Positions 10,840 through 20,528 of a stretch of 64,000 bases of DNA are shown here, piece by piece. The translations under genes were made by a program, and so were the position numbers. The number at the start of each line of letters is the position of its first letter. Within the stretch, counting starts at the first letter, position 1. The notes beneath the pieces were generated by a model. The model was not told the origin of the DNA and searched no databases. It was given only the letters and a program-made list of their open reading frames with translations. Source of the stretch: Euglena gracilis (lineage: Eukaryota; Euglenida; Euglenophyceae; Euglenales); NCBI GenBank assembly GCA_039621445.1, contig CP154956.1, positions 31,068,667-31,132,666 of the forward strand, in the 5' to 3' direction.

Positions 10840-11560
10840 CACCCAATGTCTGCACCTTGTTCAATCTCGCCCAGCATCTACATCTTGCCCAATATCTACA
10901 TCCGTTGCATCAGCAATCACTGCATCTTGTCTGGTGTGTGCATCTTATCCAAAACCTGCACCTTGTCAAGATCTTAATCTTGTCCAGTATCTGCATCCAC
11001 TGCATCTTCTCCAGCATCTGCATCTTGTCCAGTATCTGCATCTTGTACAGCATCTGCACCTTCTCCAGTGTCGACATCTTGTCCAGTGTCTGCATTTTGA
11101 ACAACTTCTTGAACAACGTTTGCATCTTGTCCAATATCTGCATCTTGTCCAGCATCTGCATCTTGTACAGCATCTACATCTTGTCCAATGTCTACATCTT
11201 GTCCAGTGTCTGCATCTTGTTCAGCATCTGCATCTTGTCCAGCATCTGCATCTTGTACAGCATCTGCACCTTGTCCAGTGTCGACATCTTGTTCAGTCTG
11301 CACCTTGTTCAGCATCTGCATCCATTGCATCTTGTCCAGTATCTGTGACCACTGCATCCACTGGCTCCCAACCTAGCAAAATGACCTCAAAATGTGCTCA
11401 TATCGACCCAAATTAGCCCAATATTTGACGAATCAGTGCAAAATATCCCCAAAATTAGCAAAAATTGATCCAAAATGGCCAACATGGGAGTAATATTGGA
11501 AATTTGTGGAGAAATTATTTCAAAAATGGGTTTAATTCTTCAAAATATACAAAAAAAATT
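10840..11560 (+). repeat. 18-bp minisatellite element, copy 1
   Basis: An 18-bp unit close to CATCTTGTCCAGCATCTG is repeated about 28 times from about 10840 to 11360. It is followed by about 190 bp of unique-looking sequence beginning AAAATGTGCTCATATCGACC. The same array plus the same 3' flank occurs at 46110-46960, so array and flank form one repeat family. The repeat is open in several frames (LVQHLH, CILSSI, SCPASA), as an 18-bp unit must be if it lacks stops; I see no start, bias or splice evidence that it is translated. Confidence 0.85.
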
Positions 11561-11759
11561 GCCAGCATTGCCCTTGTCACCAATTTTTTTCTGAAATGCC
11601 ATCAAAATATCAGCTTTGACCCAAATAACCCTTTCGGAGGTGGTTCTTTGAGCAGCATGTGTTGCAGGGCCAGGCATAATAACAAAAGAAGAGAGGCTGC
11701 ACAGAGACAAGAATCAGTCGCACTGAAAATTGCCCCTCAGGGAAAAAGAACTGTTACCC

Positions 11760-12165
11760 CCCCCTAGTCGTATGACCGGGTTCCTGCAACCTGTGACCGG
11801 GGGGGGTGGTCATAACACCCCCACAACCTGCAACCTGTGACCGGGGGGTAGTCATAGATGAGGGGGTGGTCGTAGAAGCGTGTGAAAAGTGTCCCAAAAT
11901 GGCATTTTTTACCCCCCCAAAATGTCCCATTTTTCAAAAATCCGGCGCTTCGCGCCGGCAGGGGAAACCTTATTTTGGGGGGTCCATTTCATGGATTTTT
12001 GCACGGACCGGCCAGTGGGGGGACTTATTTTGGGGGTTAAATTTTTTTCGCAACCTGCAACCTGTGACCGGGGGGGGGTGGTCATAACACCCCCATGACC
12101 TGCAACCTGTGACCGGGGGGTGGTCATAGATGAGGGGTGGTCGTACGACTAGGGGGGGGGGGTAA
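11760..12165 (+). repeat. Array of CCTGTGACCGGGGG / GTCATA units
   Basis: The word GCAACCTGTGACCGGGGGG followed by TGGTCATA occurs at about 11789, 11828, 12057 and 12102, with CCCCCCTAGTCGTA at the left end and its complement TACGACTAGGGGGG at the right end near 12144. The outer words are inverted copies, so this may be one fold-back unit of about 400 bp. Confidence 0.65.
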
Positions 12166-12199
12166 GCAAAAAAAAAAAACTCGAAAAAAAAATTGCAAG

Positions 12200-12370
12200 A
12201 AATTTTTTCTCATTTTCGGCCATTTTCGGCCATTTTCGGCCATTTTCGGCCATTTTCGGCCATTTTCGGGACCCCCACCTATAGAGCCCGAAATTTTATT
12301 TTCGGCCATTTTCGGCCATTTTCGGCCATTTTCGGCCATTTTCGGCCATTTTTACTATAGGTGCTTGTTC
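12200..12370 (+). repeat. (TTTTCGGCCA)n decamer array, copy 2
   Basis: Two runs of the same decamer as at 10040, separated by CCCCCACCTATAGAGCCCG and closed by ACTATAGGTGCTTGTTC. The border words are the reverse complement of those at copy 1. Confidence 0.85.
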
Positions 12371-12620
12371 GGGAGATGCCAGCGCACGGGGTGCGGGGCC
12401 CGTGTGCCCCCCCCCCCCTGTGCGCCAGTTGTCACCAAAATCTACTTTCATGCCTTTGGTTGTTGTTTTTTTGTGTGCAAACGAGCGACTACAATTCAGA
12501 ACACGTTCAATCTGCAATCTGCAAGGAAAGTGCTGCATCCCATACGTTGGTATTTTCTTTGACATTAGGGCGTGGCTGTTCCACCGTGGCCGGCCCACCC
12601 CTGGCCTGACCCGGCCCTAC

Positions 12621-12686
12621 CGCCTCCCGGCTGTCGGCGTTGCGGCTCCTCCGGGCGGCCGGGGGCCTGCCATAATATGTGGTGGC
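12621..12686 (-). CDS. Possible short internal exon
   Basis: The acceptor GGCGCTCTCTCAG|GCC and the donor GAGGCG|gtaggg enclose 22 codons in phase 0/0, reading ATTYYGRPPAARRSRNADS. Third positions are mostly G/C. No neighbouring exon could be joined with confidence, so the gene is unidentified. Confidence 0.35.
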
Positions 12687-12962
12687 CTGAGAGAGCGCCG
12701 GGGGGTGGCTGTGGGGTATGCACTGCGGGTTGATCCCAGGGTACGACTCGTTCCACTTCAAAAAGGGAAAAAAAAACAGGAAATAGCAGTTCCCGGGCCC
12801 CAGAATGAAAATCCATGGCGCACATGGAAACAGAAATCACACAACATAAACCACCCAGTGCAAACTGTTGCGGTTCATTTGGTTTCTTTTTCTGCGCAAA
12901 TGAATGGATCAGGCAGGAGGATCGAGTCATCCCCCCCCCATACCCCCATACTCCACATACCC

Positions 12963-13398
12963 CAGGGTTCGATATAAGGACAGGTGGGGGGGGGTGGTCC
13001 GGACCCCCCCCAGCGGGCCAGGAGGGGGGGGGGGTGGGGGGGGACACCCCCCCCCACCTAAACAGGTGCGCGGTCAGGGTGGCCGAATTTTCGGCCCGGC
13101 GCGAAGCACCGGGCCGAAAATTTTTGACCCCCCAAAACGACCAAAAGTGCCATTTTGGGCACTTTTTGGGCAAAAATGTGCCAAAAATGCAAAAAATTTT
13201 CGGCGCGAAGCGCCGGAGGCAAAAATTGACCCTTTTTGGGGGGGGTCAATTTTTGCCCCCGAGGGTCGGTCCGGACCCCCCTTGCAGGTGGGGGGGGGGT
13301 GGCCCGGACCCCCCCCCGGCCGGCCCGGAGGGGGGTGTGTGGGGGGCGGACACCCCCCCCCACCTAAACCATGTACGCCCTCCTTATATCGAACCCTG
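12963..13398. mobile_element. hAT-like miniature transposon (MITE), 436 bp
   Basis: The element begins CAGGGTTCGATATAAGG (12963-12979) and ends with its exact inverse (13382-13398). The 8 bp on each side, ACATACCC at 12955-12962 and 13399-13406, are identical direct repeats. A 17-bp terminal inverted repeat starting CAGGG with an 8-bp target duplication is the pattern of hAT superfamily elements. There is no transposase; the interior is C/G homopolymers, AAAATTTT and GGCGCGAAGCGCC-type hairpins. It is therefore a non-autonomous element needing a transposase supplied elsewhere. Confidence 0.8.
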
Positions 13399-13419
13399 AC
13401 ATACCCCCCATTTTTTTTT

Positions 13420-13665
13420 TTGCCCAGAACCATGTTTTTTGGCCTCCCGGATCGGAAAGCCTGTTTTGGAGCCGAAATTGAGTGTTTTTGGCCCCCCCGG
13501 GGCCCCGTTTTGGCTCGAAACCCATGGTGTTTGGGTAAAAAAAAAAACAGGTAAAAAAAGTCGAAAAAATCGAATTTTTTCGTTTCAAACCATGTTTTTT
13601 TTTGGTTTCCCAGACCCGGAAAACCTGTTTTTGAGCCAAAAATGAGCGTTTTTCGACCGCGCGAC
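13420..13665 (+). repeat. GGCCTCCCGGA-family repeat (related to the long inverted repeat)
   Basis: The words CCATGTTTTTTGGCCTCCCGGA, CCTGTTTT(T/G)GAGCC and AATGAGCG(T)TTTTCGACC occur twice here in tandem. They recur at 23930-24190 and, inverted, at 28430-28600, with partial copies at 42580-42690 and 45120-45210. Confidence 0.7.
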
Positions 13666-13829
13666 GTATGAAACTGTTCGAGTGCCGGGGGGGGGGGGGC
13701 TCCCCCGGACCCCCCCAGCAAAAAAAAATCATCTTTGTCTACGGACCTATTTTGCGAGCAAATCGCGCAACGTATGAAACTGTTCGAGTGCCTGGGGGGG
13801 CTGGGAGGTGTGCCACAGGAGGTGGACTC

Positions 13830-14070
13830 ACGGTTGGTGGAACCGCGGCCGACCGCGGCCGGCCGCGGTCGGCCGCGGCCACCCTTCGTGGTGGAAAAAC
13901 GGCTGACCGCGGTCGACCGCGGCCAGCCGCGGTTCCACTTTGGGAAATTTTTTTTTCTCAAAGTGGAACCGCGGTCGACCGCGGTCGACCGCGGTTCCAC
14001 TTTCATGATTTTTGAACCACCCCGTGGTGGGATGACGGTCAGCCGCGGTCAGCCGCGGCTGACCGTCATC
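13830..14070. repeat. CCGCGG palindrome cluster, left of satellite
   Basis: Dense alternating words such as GACCGCGGCCGGCCGCGGTC, with GGTTCCAC at the cluster edges, form overlapping perfect palindromes. Equivalent clusters at 15855-16080 flank the 71-bp satellite on its other side. Confidence 0.85.
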
Positions 14071-14275
14071 CCACCACAGGCAGCCATCACCAGCCTGCTC
14101 GCACTTGGGTATACCAAATAACGTGTGTGGCAAACAGTAACGGCTGATGATGGGTTGATGACGGCTGATGAAAGGATGACAAATGATGGGTTATGATATT
14201 GATGGTTTTGAGAGACACGTCAAACGTATGAAGCAAGCAGCCTGACAGCCAGGGAGAAAAACGTAACCCTTACTC

Positions 14276-14355
14276 GAACCCGAACCCTAATCCTAACCCT
14301 AAGCCTAAGCCTAAGCCTAACCCTAACCCTATCCCTAACCCTAACCCTATCCCTT
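14276..14355. repeat. Telomere-like CCCTAA tract (interstitial)
   Basis: Roughly a dozen units of CCCTAA with variants (CCCGAA, GCCTAA, CCCTAT) lie directly before the 71-bp satellite. Degeneracy and position inside the window indicate an interstitial, not terminal, tract. Confidence 0.8.
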
Positions 14356-15770
14356 ATGCGCCAACCCCTTCACGGGTGCAAGTCGACCTAACCCTATCCC
14401 TTTCATTAACAAAATAAACCCCTTTTCTCTGCCAACCCCTTCACGGGTGCAAGTCGACCTAACCCTATCCCTTTCATTAACAAAATAAACCCCTTTTATC
14501 GGCCAACCCCTTCTCGGGTGCAAGTCGACCTAACCCTATCCCTTTCATTAACAAAATAAACCCCTTTTATCGGCCAACCCCTTCTCGGGTGCAAGTCGAC
14601 CTAACCCTATCCCTTTCATTAACAAAATAAACCCCTTTTCTCTGCCAACCCCTTCACGGGTGCAAGTCGACCTAACCCTATCCCTTTCATTAACAAAATA
14701 AACCCCTTTTATCTGCCAAACCCGTTTATCTGCCAACCCCTTCACGGGTGCAAGTCGACCTAACCCTATCCCTTTCATTAACAAAATAAACCCCTTTATC
14801 GGCCAACCCCTTCTCGGGTGCAAGTCGACCTAACCCTATCCCTTTCATTAACAAAATAAACCCCTTTTCTCTGCCAACCCCTTCACGGGTGCAAATCGAC
14901 CTGGCCCTATCCCTTTCATTGACAAAATAAACCCCTTTTATCGGCCAACCCCTTCTCGGGTGCAAGTCGACCTAACCCTATCCCTTTCATTAACAAAATA
15001 AACCCCTTTTATCGGCCAACCCCTTCTCGGGTGCAAGTCGACCTAACCCTATCCCTTTCATTAACAAAATAAACCCCTTTTCTCTGCCAACCCCTTCACG
15101 GGTGCAAGTCGACCTAACCCTATCCCTTTCATTAACAAAATACCAAAACCCCTTTTATCTGCCAACCCCTTCACGGGTGCAAGTCGACCTAACCCTATCC
15201 CTTTCATTAACAAAATAAACCCCTTTTCTCTGCCAACCCCTTCACGGGTGCAAGTCGACCTAACCCTATCCCTTTCATTAACAAAATAAACCCCTTTTAT
15301 CTGCCAACCCCTTCACGGGTGCAAGTCGACCTAACCCTATCCCTTTCATTAACAAAATAAACCCCTTTTATCTGCCAACCCCTTCACGGGTGCAAGTCGA
15401 CCTAACCCTATCCCTTTCATTAACAAAATAAACCCCTTTTCTCTGCCAACCCCTTCACGGGTGCAAATCGACCTAACCCTATCCCTTTCATTAACAAAAT
15501 AAACCCCTTTTATCGGCCAACCCCTTCTCGGGTGCAAGTCGACCTAACCCTATCCCTTTCATTAACAAAATAAACCCCTTTTATCGGCCAACCCCTTCTC
15601 GGGTGCAAGTCGACCTAACCCTATCCCTTTCATTAACAAAATAAACCCCTTTATCGGCCAACCCCTTCTCGGGTGCAAGTCGACCTAACCCTATCCCTTT
15701 CATTAACAAAATAAACCCCTTTTATCGGCCAACCCCTTCTCGGGTGCAAGTCGCCCTAACCCTGTCGGTG
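14356..15770. repeat. 71-bp satellite, about 20 tandem units
   Basis: The unit contains CCAACCCCTTC(A/T)CGGGTG, CAAGTCGACCTAACCCTATC, CCTTTCATTAACAAAATAAA and CCCCTTTTATCGG/CTCTG. I counted 20 copies of GGGTGCAA, spaced 71 bp with a few length variants. Two sub-types alternate (TTCACGGG or TTCTCGGG; TCTCTG or TATCGG). Each unit keeps an internal CCTAACCCTA, suggesting origin from telomere-associated sequence. The repeated Met-Lys ORFs on the minus strand are satellite translation. Confidence 0.95.
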
Positions 15771-15854
15771 CAAAATGCAGGCAGGGTGAAAGCTGGGCAG
15801 CCGTCGGAACTGAGCCGGCTGGTGATGGTGACTAATCAGTGCATAGATGGTCCG

Positions 15855-16080
15855 TCCTGGTGGAACCGCGGCTGACCGCGGCTGACCGCGGCCGGCCGCG
15901 GTTCCACCAGAGACACGTTGCAAAACGCTCCTGGTGGAACCGCGGCTGACCGCGGTTCCACCAACAACACTTTTCAAATTGCTCTTGGTGGAGGCCGCGG
16001 CCGGCCGCGGCTGGCCGCGGTCGGCCGTCGTCCCACCATGGTGGACGCGACGGTCGCCGACGGTCGACCGCCGGTCCACC
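15855..16080. repeat. CCGCGG palindrome cluster, right of satellite
   Basis: The same GGTGGAACCGCGGCTGACCG-type palindromes as at 13830-14070. It is followed at 16155 by TACGGACCTATTTTGCGAGC, which also occurs in direct orientation at 13740, left of the first cluster. Confidence 0.85.
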
Positions 16081-16204
16081 TCCTGTGATTCCACCTCCTG
16101 TGGCAAACCCCCCTGGGGGGGCTCCCGCCCCCCCCAGCAAAAAAATAAACCTCAACTTTGTTTACGGACCTATTTTGCGAGCAAATTGCGCAACTTATGA
16201 GTGC

Positions 16205-17000
16205 CTAACCTCATCAACAACATCCCCATACCCTTCCACACCCTTCCATACCCCCCCATACCCCCCCACATAGCCTAGGGCCCCACTTTGTGCCATATGT
16301 GGGAGGATCACAATTCGCCCTTTGCTGCCTGTGGCGGTGTGATGTGGGGGCGCCTGGCCTGCCGCGATTGAAAATGCGAGTTGGCCTCAGGGTTTGAACC
16401 GTCGGAAATGGCCCTGGCATTGAGGGGGTCGTCACATTCTCAGGTCACAAACCGACCATTCCTAAGCAGGTGTACAGAGGCTTAAAGCAAACATTTGGAA
16501 AGTTCAGCCACCTCACAGCAGAAAACTTTGAAGCTTGGTGACCTGAACCTGCCCGATCCCTGTGGGGGGGGGGATCAGACCCATGGACAACAAAATGCAT
16601 CTTATGACCTCTCCCCTCTCCAGCATTCAAGCTTGGCCCCAGCAGAGTTAGACTTCAGCCTTGATTTGCGACCTTGGGTCCACGCTTTTGTAGGCTTTTT
16701 GGCCCAATTTGCACATTGACTGCTAAACTTTGGAGATGTGAATGGCCCAAGGTGGAACACTCACGAGCTTCCTTGAACGTGGTTTGAAGTTGTTCGAGGA
16801 GGCTCCGAGGTCATTCGAGGTCGTCCGAGGAGGCTTTTTAAGCCGCCCCTCAGGGGGGGGGGTTAAAAACCATTTGAGGAGGCTTGAACTCGAACGTTTG
16901 AGCTCGAGCCTCCTCATATGGTACCCCCCCAAAAAAATCCCTGCTCCCTCGGCGGCCATTTCACCTCAACCGGTCACCCACCCCAAAACACCTCAAACAC
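16205..17000. other. Non-coding stretch, no gene seen
   Basis: Contains CATACCCTTCCA-type short repeats (16225-16270) and a palindromic patch around GAGGCTCCGAGGTCATTCGA (16800-16920). No coding-biased ORF. Confidence 0.4.
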
Positions 17001-17039
17001 AACACAAAAATCATGGCTAGGCCTGAGTCTGGCTGGACA

Positions 17040-17148
17040 TGAAGAAACCCGACGCATCCCAGTTGTCAAAGAGGCTGCTGGATCCGAATCGCACGAGCGT
17101 GGCAGAAGACGCACAGAACTCAACTTCCAATGTCAGAGCCATATGGTC
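17040..17148 (-). CDS. Coding-like segment; strand uncertain, minus preferred
   Basis: On the minus strand the frame after GGCAAG at 17148 reads LTLEVEFCASSATLVRFG, then SSSLFDNWDASGFF, like a folded protein. A candidate preceding exon (YPTKPMLWSGLRLSSL, near 17.33 kb) would join in phase 0 across a GT/CA microsatellite intron. On the plus strand the same DNA reads MKKPDASQLSKRLLDPNRTS and ends at a GCAG|gtgtgtgt donor, so the opposite orientation is possible. No family recognised. Confidence 0.3.
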
Positions 17149-17159
17149 CTTGCCAGCAG

Positions 17160-17198
17160 GTGTGTGTATGTGTGAGTTGTGTGTGTGCGTGTGCGCGT

Positions 17199-17255
<57 letters not shown>

Positions 17256-17282
17256 AAGTTGTGTGTGTGCGTGCGTGTGTGT
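17160..17282. repeat. (GT)n microsatellite
   Basis: About 120 bp of GT dinucleotide with a few GC and GA interruptions, beginning directly after the coding-like segment at 17148. Confidence 0.9.
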
Positions 17283-18185
17283 CTGGCATTGGGTGCGAAT
17301 CACAGAGGAGTGTCTGCTGCGACCAGCGAAGAAAGCCGCAAACCAGACCACAGCATGGGTTTCGTTGGGTATACTATACAAAGGAATGGCCGGGGGAGGG
17401 AGGGGCCTGTGAGGTGCGGATTCGGCACAAACACTGCGGCGTCTGGAAACCCAAGAGCCAGAGCCACTGAGCAGAATCGGCCGCCCAACCCTGGACACCA
17501 GCCAATTGCTTGGCACGAAACCATCACTTTTCCGAGCCCATACCTCCACAAGATCTCCGGCTGGGCTGCCTCCGCACAGGCCAGCCCCCGCCAACGCTAG
17601 GCAGCAATTCGGTTCACACACATTGGCAAAGAGCCCTGGCACCGGTCCGACTGAGGGGACCCTGCCAGCCGCTGCTCCCCCAGGACCCCCCCCACAGGGG
17701 GAAAGGGAGCAGCGTCAGAGTCAGCAGCCTCAGCAGTCAGAGGCGGGACACCGGGGGTGGGAAATTGCCCTCACCGGAGACGGAATAATGGAAGCTGCAA
17801 GGAAGCCCCAAAATCAAAAATCACACAAAATCTATTTTGCTTTGGATTTCTGCAGCCCGGAATTCCGGAACAAAACTTGGGTTGGGAGACCCGATATTGC
17901 TCGGCATTGGAACCCTCCGAGGCCAAAAAAAAAAAAGATCGTTTCCAATCGCTGCCCTTTGGGCAGCTGGACAAAAAACCCGTCAATGGGGTGGTGGAGA
18001 ACCACGGCTGGAATTAGTTTGGCTGGAATCATGACGGACGCAGGCAGGCAGTAAGCAACGCCATCGCGGCTGAGCACTCGGCGATTGCACCATGACAGGG
18101 GGGAACCAAAGTGTTGTTGGCTGTCGGTGTTTCCTGCTTGTTCGAATGCACCTGGACTCGCAGGTGGGGCTATACAATTTTTTTT

Positions 18186-18478
18186 ACCGACCCCCCCGGG
18201 GGGGGGAGGGGGGTCACTCCACTCTTCGAAAAACCAGTCAGTCACTTTTCTTTGGGAAACCAATCAGTCACTACCCCCCTCCCCCCTGGGAGGGTCGGCC
18301 ACTCTGGAATACAAAGGAAATTTTACCAAAAACGTGAAAAAAGGGCCAAAATTTTCTTCCAGCACCGGGTCACTTTGGTGGTTTTCTGCCGACCCCCCCC
18401 CCCCCCCGGGGGAGGGGTCCGGGCCAAAAACCAGTCAGTCACTCTGAAAAACCAGTCACCCCCGGGGGGTTGGCCAGT
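18186..18478 (+). repeat. CAGTCAGTCACT-family repeat, copy at 18.2 kb
   Basis: Left border ACAATTTTTTTTACCGACC, C/G patch, then CCAGTCAGTCACTTTTC, CAATCAGTCACTACCCC, GGTCGGCCACTC, a C/G patch, and final CCAGTCAGTCACTC. Same order as the copies at 945 and 54530; the central TTC-loop hairpin is degraded. Confidence 0.75.
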
Positions 18479-18479
18479 C

Positions 18480-19240
18480 GGCCAGTGGCGAAGTCCTGTG
18501 GAGCCCCCGCCGAGCAGCGGCTGTGCGCATACTTTGAATCCCACTAAGTTCGAAAATTGCCAAATATGGTCAAAAAACATCCAAAAATGCAAACAAAATG
18601 CAATTCTATGACCTTTTTTCATTTTTGTGGAAGGAAGATTTGGTAGAAAAGACCCAGACCCCTACCAAGCCAAATATCCCTTGAGAATGGCCATTTTCAA
18701 GCCCCGGCACAGCAGGGGGTGCTGTAGCACTGCCCACCCCCAAACACCCCCTCTCCCGGGGGTCAATTCCCTGCCTGCCCAAAGCACCCTCCCAGGGGGG
18801 TGCGCGCTTCCTTGAAAGAAGCCTGACGTTCCCTGCTCTTTCCTGCCCTACACATTCACACTGCCAACACTTTTTCACTGTGCTTTGACTTTGAGTGGTA
18901 AAAATATCGCATTTTGGACAAAAATTTTCACATATTAAAGGTTTCGGATTTGAAGAAGAGCAATAACTCAACATTCCCAAAATTGGCAGGCTCCTTTTTA
19001 AGGATGGCTGTACCTACCGAGGGAGGATGAACGCAATGGGCGTTCAGGGTGGGCAGTGCGAGTGCCCCCTGGTGCCACAGGCGCCGGGCCCCAAAATTTA
19101 ATGAAATTTCCATTTTTCAAAGGAAACGGATCCCTCTCCCTCAGGGGTTTGTACCTGTTGTCACAGTGTAAAAGCACCCTCCCTGCTCCCTGGGTGGGCT
19201 CGTGGTTTCGGAAGCTTCATTCAAAAAATACATACCCCCC
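18480..19240. other. Non-coding stretch, no gene seen
   Basis: Mixed composition with CACCCTCCC-rich patches near 18.75 and 19.18 kb. No coding bias and no recognisable repeats beyond short words. Confidence 0.35.
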
Positions 19241-19254
19241 CTCCGGGCGCCTTG

Positions 19255-19565
19255 GCTTTTACTGACCCCCAGGGGGGGGGAGGGGGGGTCACTCTACTTT
19301 TTAAAAACCAGTCAGTCATTCATTCGGAAAACAAACCAGTCACTACCCCCCCCCCCCGGGGTCGGCCACTCAGAAAAACGGCCACTTTCCAGTCATTTTA
19401 AGCCATTTTAGGCCAAAAAATCTTCCGGCGTCGAATTTTTCCGGGTCGCTCAAGCCACTTTTGCCAGGGGGGGGGGAGGGGGTCCGGGCCAAAAAACCAA
19501 TCAGTCAATCTGAAAAAACCAGTCACCCCCCCTGGGGGGGGGTCGGCCAGTGCTTAAGCAATTGA
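19255..19565 (+). repeat. CAGTCAGTCACT-family repeat, copy at 19.3 kb
   Basis: Begins TTTTACTGACCCCC, ends GTGCTTAAGCAATTGACTG. Contains ACCAGTCAGTCATTCATT, GGTCGGCCACTCAG and ACCAATCAGTCAATC. The right-end word CTTAAGCAATTG is an approximate inverse of CAATTGCTTACCG at the left end of the 54.5-kb copy, suggesting short terminal inverted repeats. Confidence 0.75.
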
Positions 19566-20520
19566 CTGGGCCCAGGCCATGATTGAAGGTAAGGCCAGGG
19601 GGCCAACCTTAAGGGGGCCAAGTTTGCATGTCAAGAATTTTGGCGGCCATGTACAAAAGGTCTAAGGCCAACTTTAGGGGGGCCAAGTTTGCATGCAATG
19701 AGGAGGGGGGCCAAGCGCCCGGGGGGGGGGGAGGTAACATAAATGATACAAAAGGTAAATCATATATCATTAGATCATAAAGAGGATCATATCGACGCCT
19801 CTTCTGCAACCCAGCCCCCCAAAATGTGCGGACACAATTTTTTTTTTGCCTTTTGAAACTGTTGTGTGTTTTCCCTCCCGCTGGGTGAGGGTTGTTCGTT
19901 GATAGAAGGCTGTGGGGGATGGGGGAAGACGCGACCAATTGGCTGACTATTGTGGAAGGGAGCCAAGGGTGGGCAGGAATGGAGGATCCGGCGATCCAGA
20001 AAACCCCCGGAAAGCACAACAGAAAAACAACAATAATTACCACATCGGAAACACACCCCCCGAACACAAGAAAGAAAGAAAAGAAGGCCCTCAGGCTTCA
20101 AAGCCAATCCAGCCCCGGACAGAGGGCCCTGCTAACTACCAGGTGGCGGGGCGGCTGGGGTGGGGTGACCGTGCACACGCAAGCATGGGGAAGGATGAGA
20201 GGTATGGCAGGCGAGCATACCGTTGCCTGGCGATACTCGATTGCAACACCAGTCGATGGAGGATTGAAACAGCAAAAGTGGCAGCGCCGGTAGCAACATA
20301 AAAGACAACGTTTGGATGAAAAGTATCACCAAAAACGGAAACCACGCAGACCTCGTGAAAGCAGTGACACCCAGTGATAAAAGCAAATGCATGGCCCAAG
20401 CGGGCTAGCGTGGGCCTGTCGCCCCACCCAGGGTATTAAGCGAGGGGGGGGGGGAGGAGGGAGGGGGCGGTCTTGAACCCCCTCCCCCCCCGGGGAGGGT
20501 GGTCGATGGTGAGTCGGCGC
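19566..20520. other. Non-coding stretch with a short tandem duplication
   Basis: GGGGGCCAAGTTTGCATG occurs at about 19613 and 19678 in a partial tandem duplication of about 65 bp. 19880-20400 has ORFs on both strands without third-position bias. Nothing else can be supported. Confidence 0.35.
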
Positions 20521-20528
20521 AAGGCAGA

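Noticed and set aside
10910-11357. Hexapeptide-repeat protein in the 18-bp array
   Set aside because: The array is open in several frames on both strands, with no start, bias or splice context. A stop-free 18-bp unit explains it.
12904-14006. Long Gly/Pro-rich ORFs on both strands across 12.9-14.0 kb
   Set aside because: They cross the miniature transposon's homopolymers and palindromic repeats and carry no conserved motif.
14276-14355. Chromosome end
   Set aside because: The CCCTAA tract is degenerate and unrelated sequence continues on both sides, so it is interstitial.
14356-15770. Possible CRISPR array
   Set aside because: Units are contiguous 71-bp copies with no variable spacers, and the window is eukaryotic.
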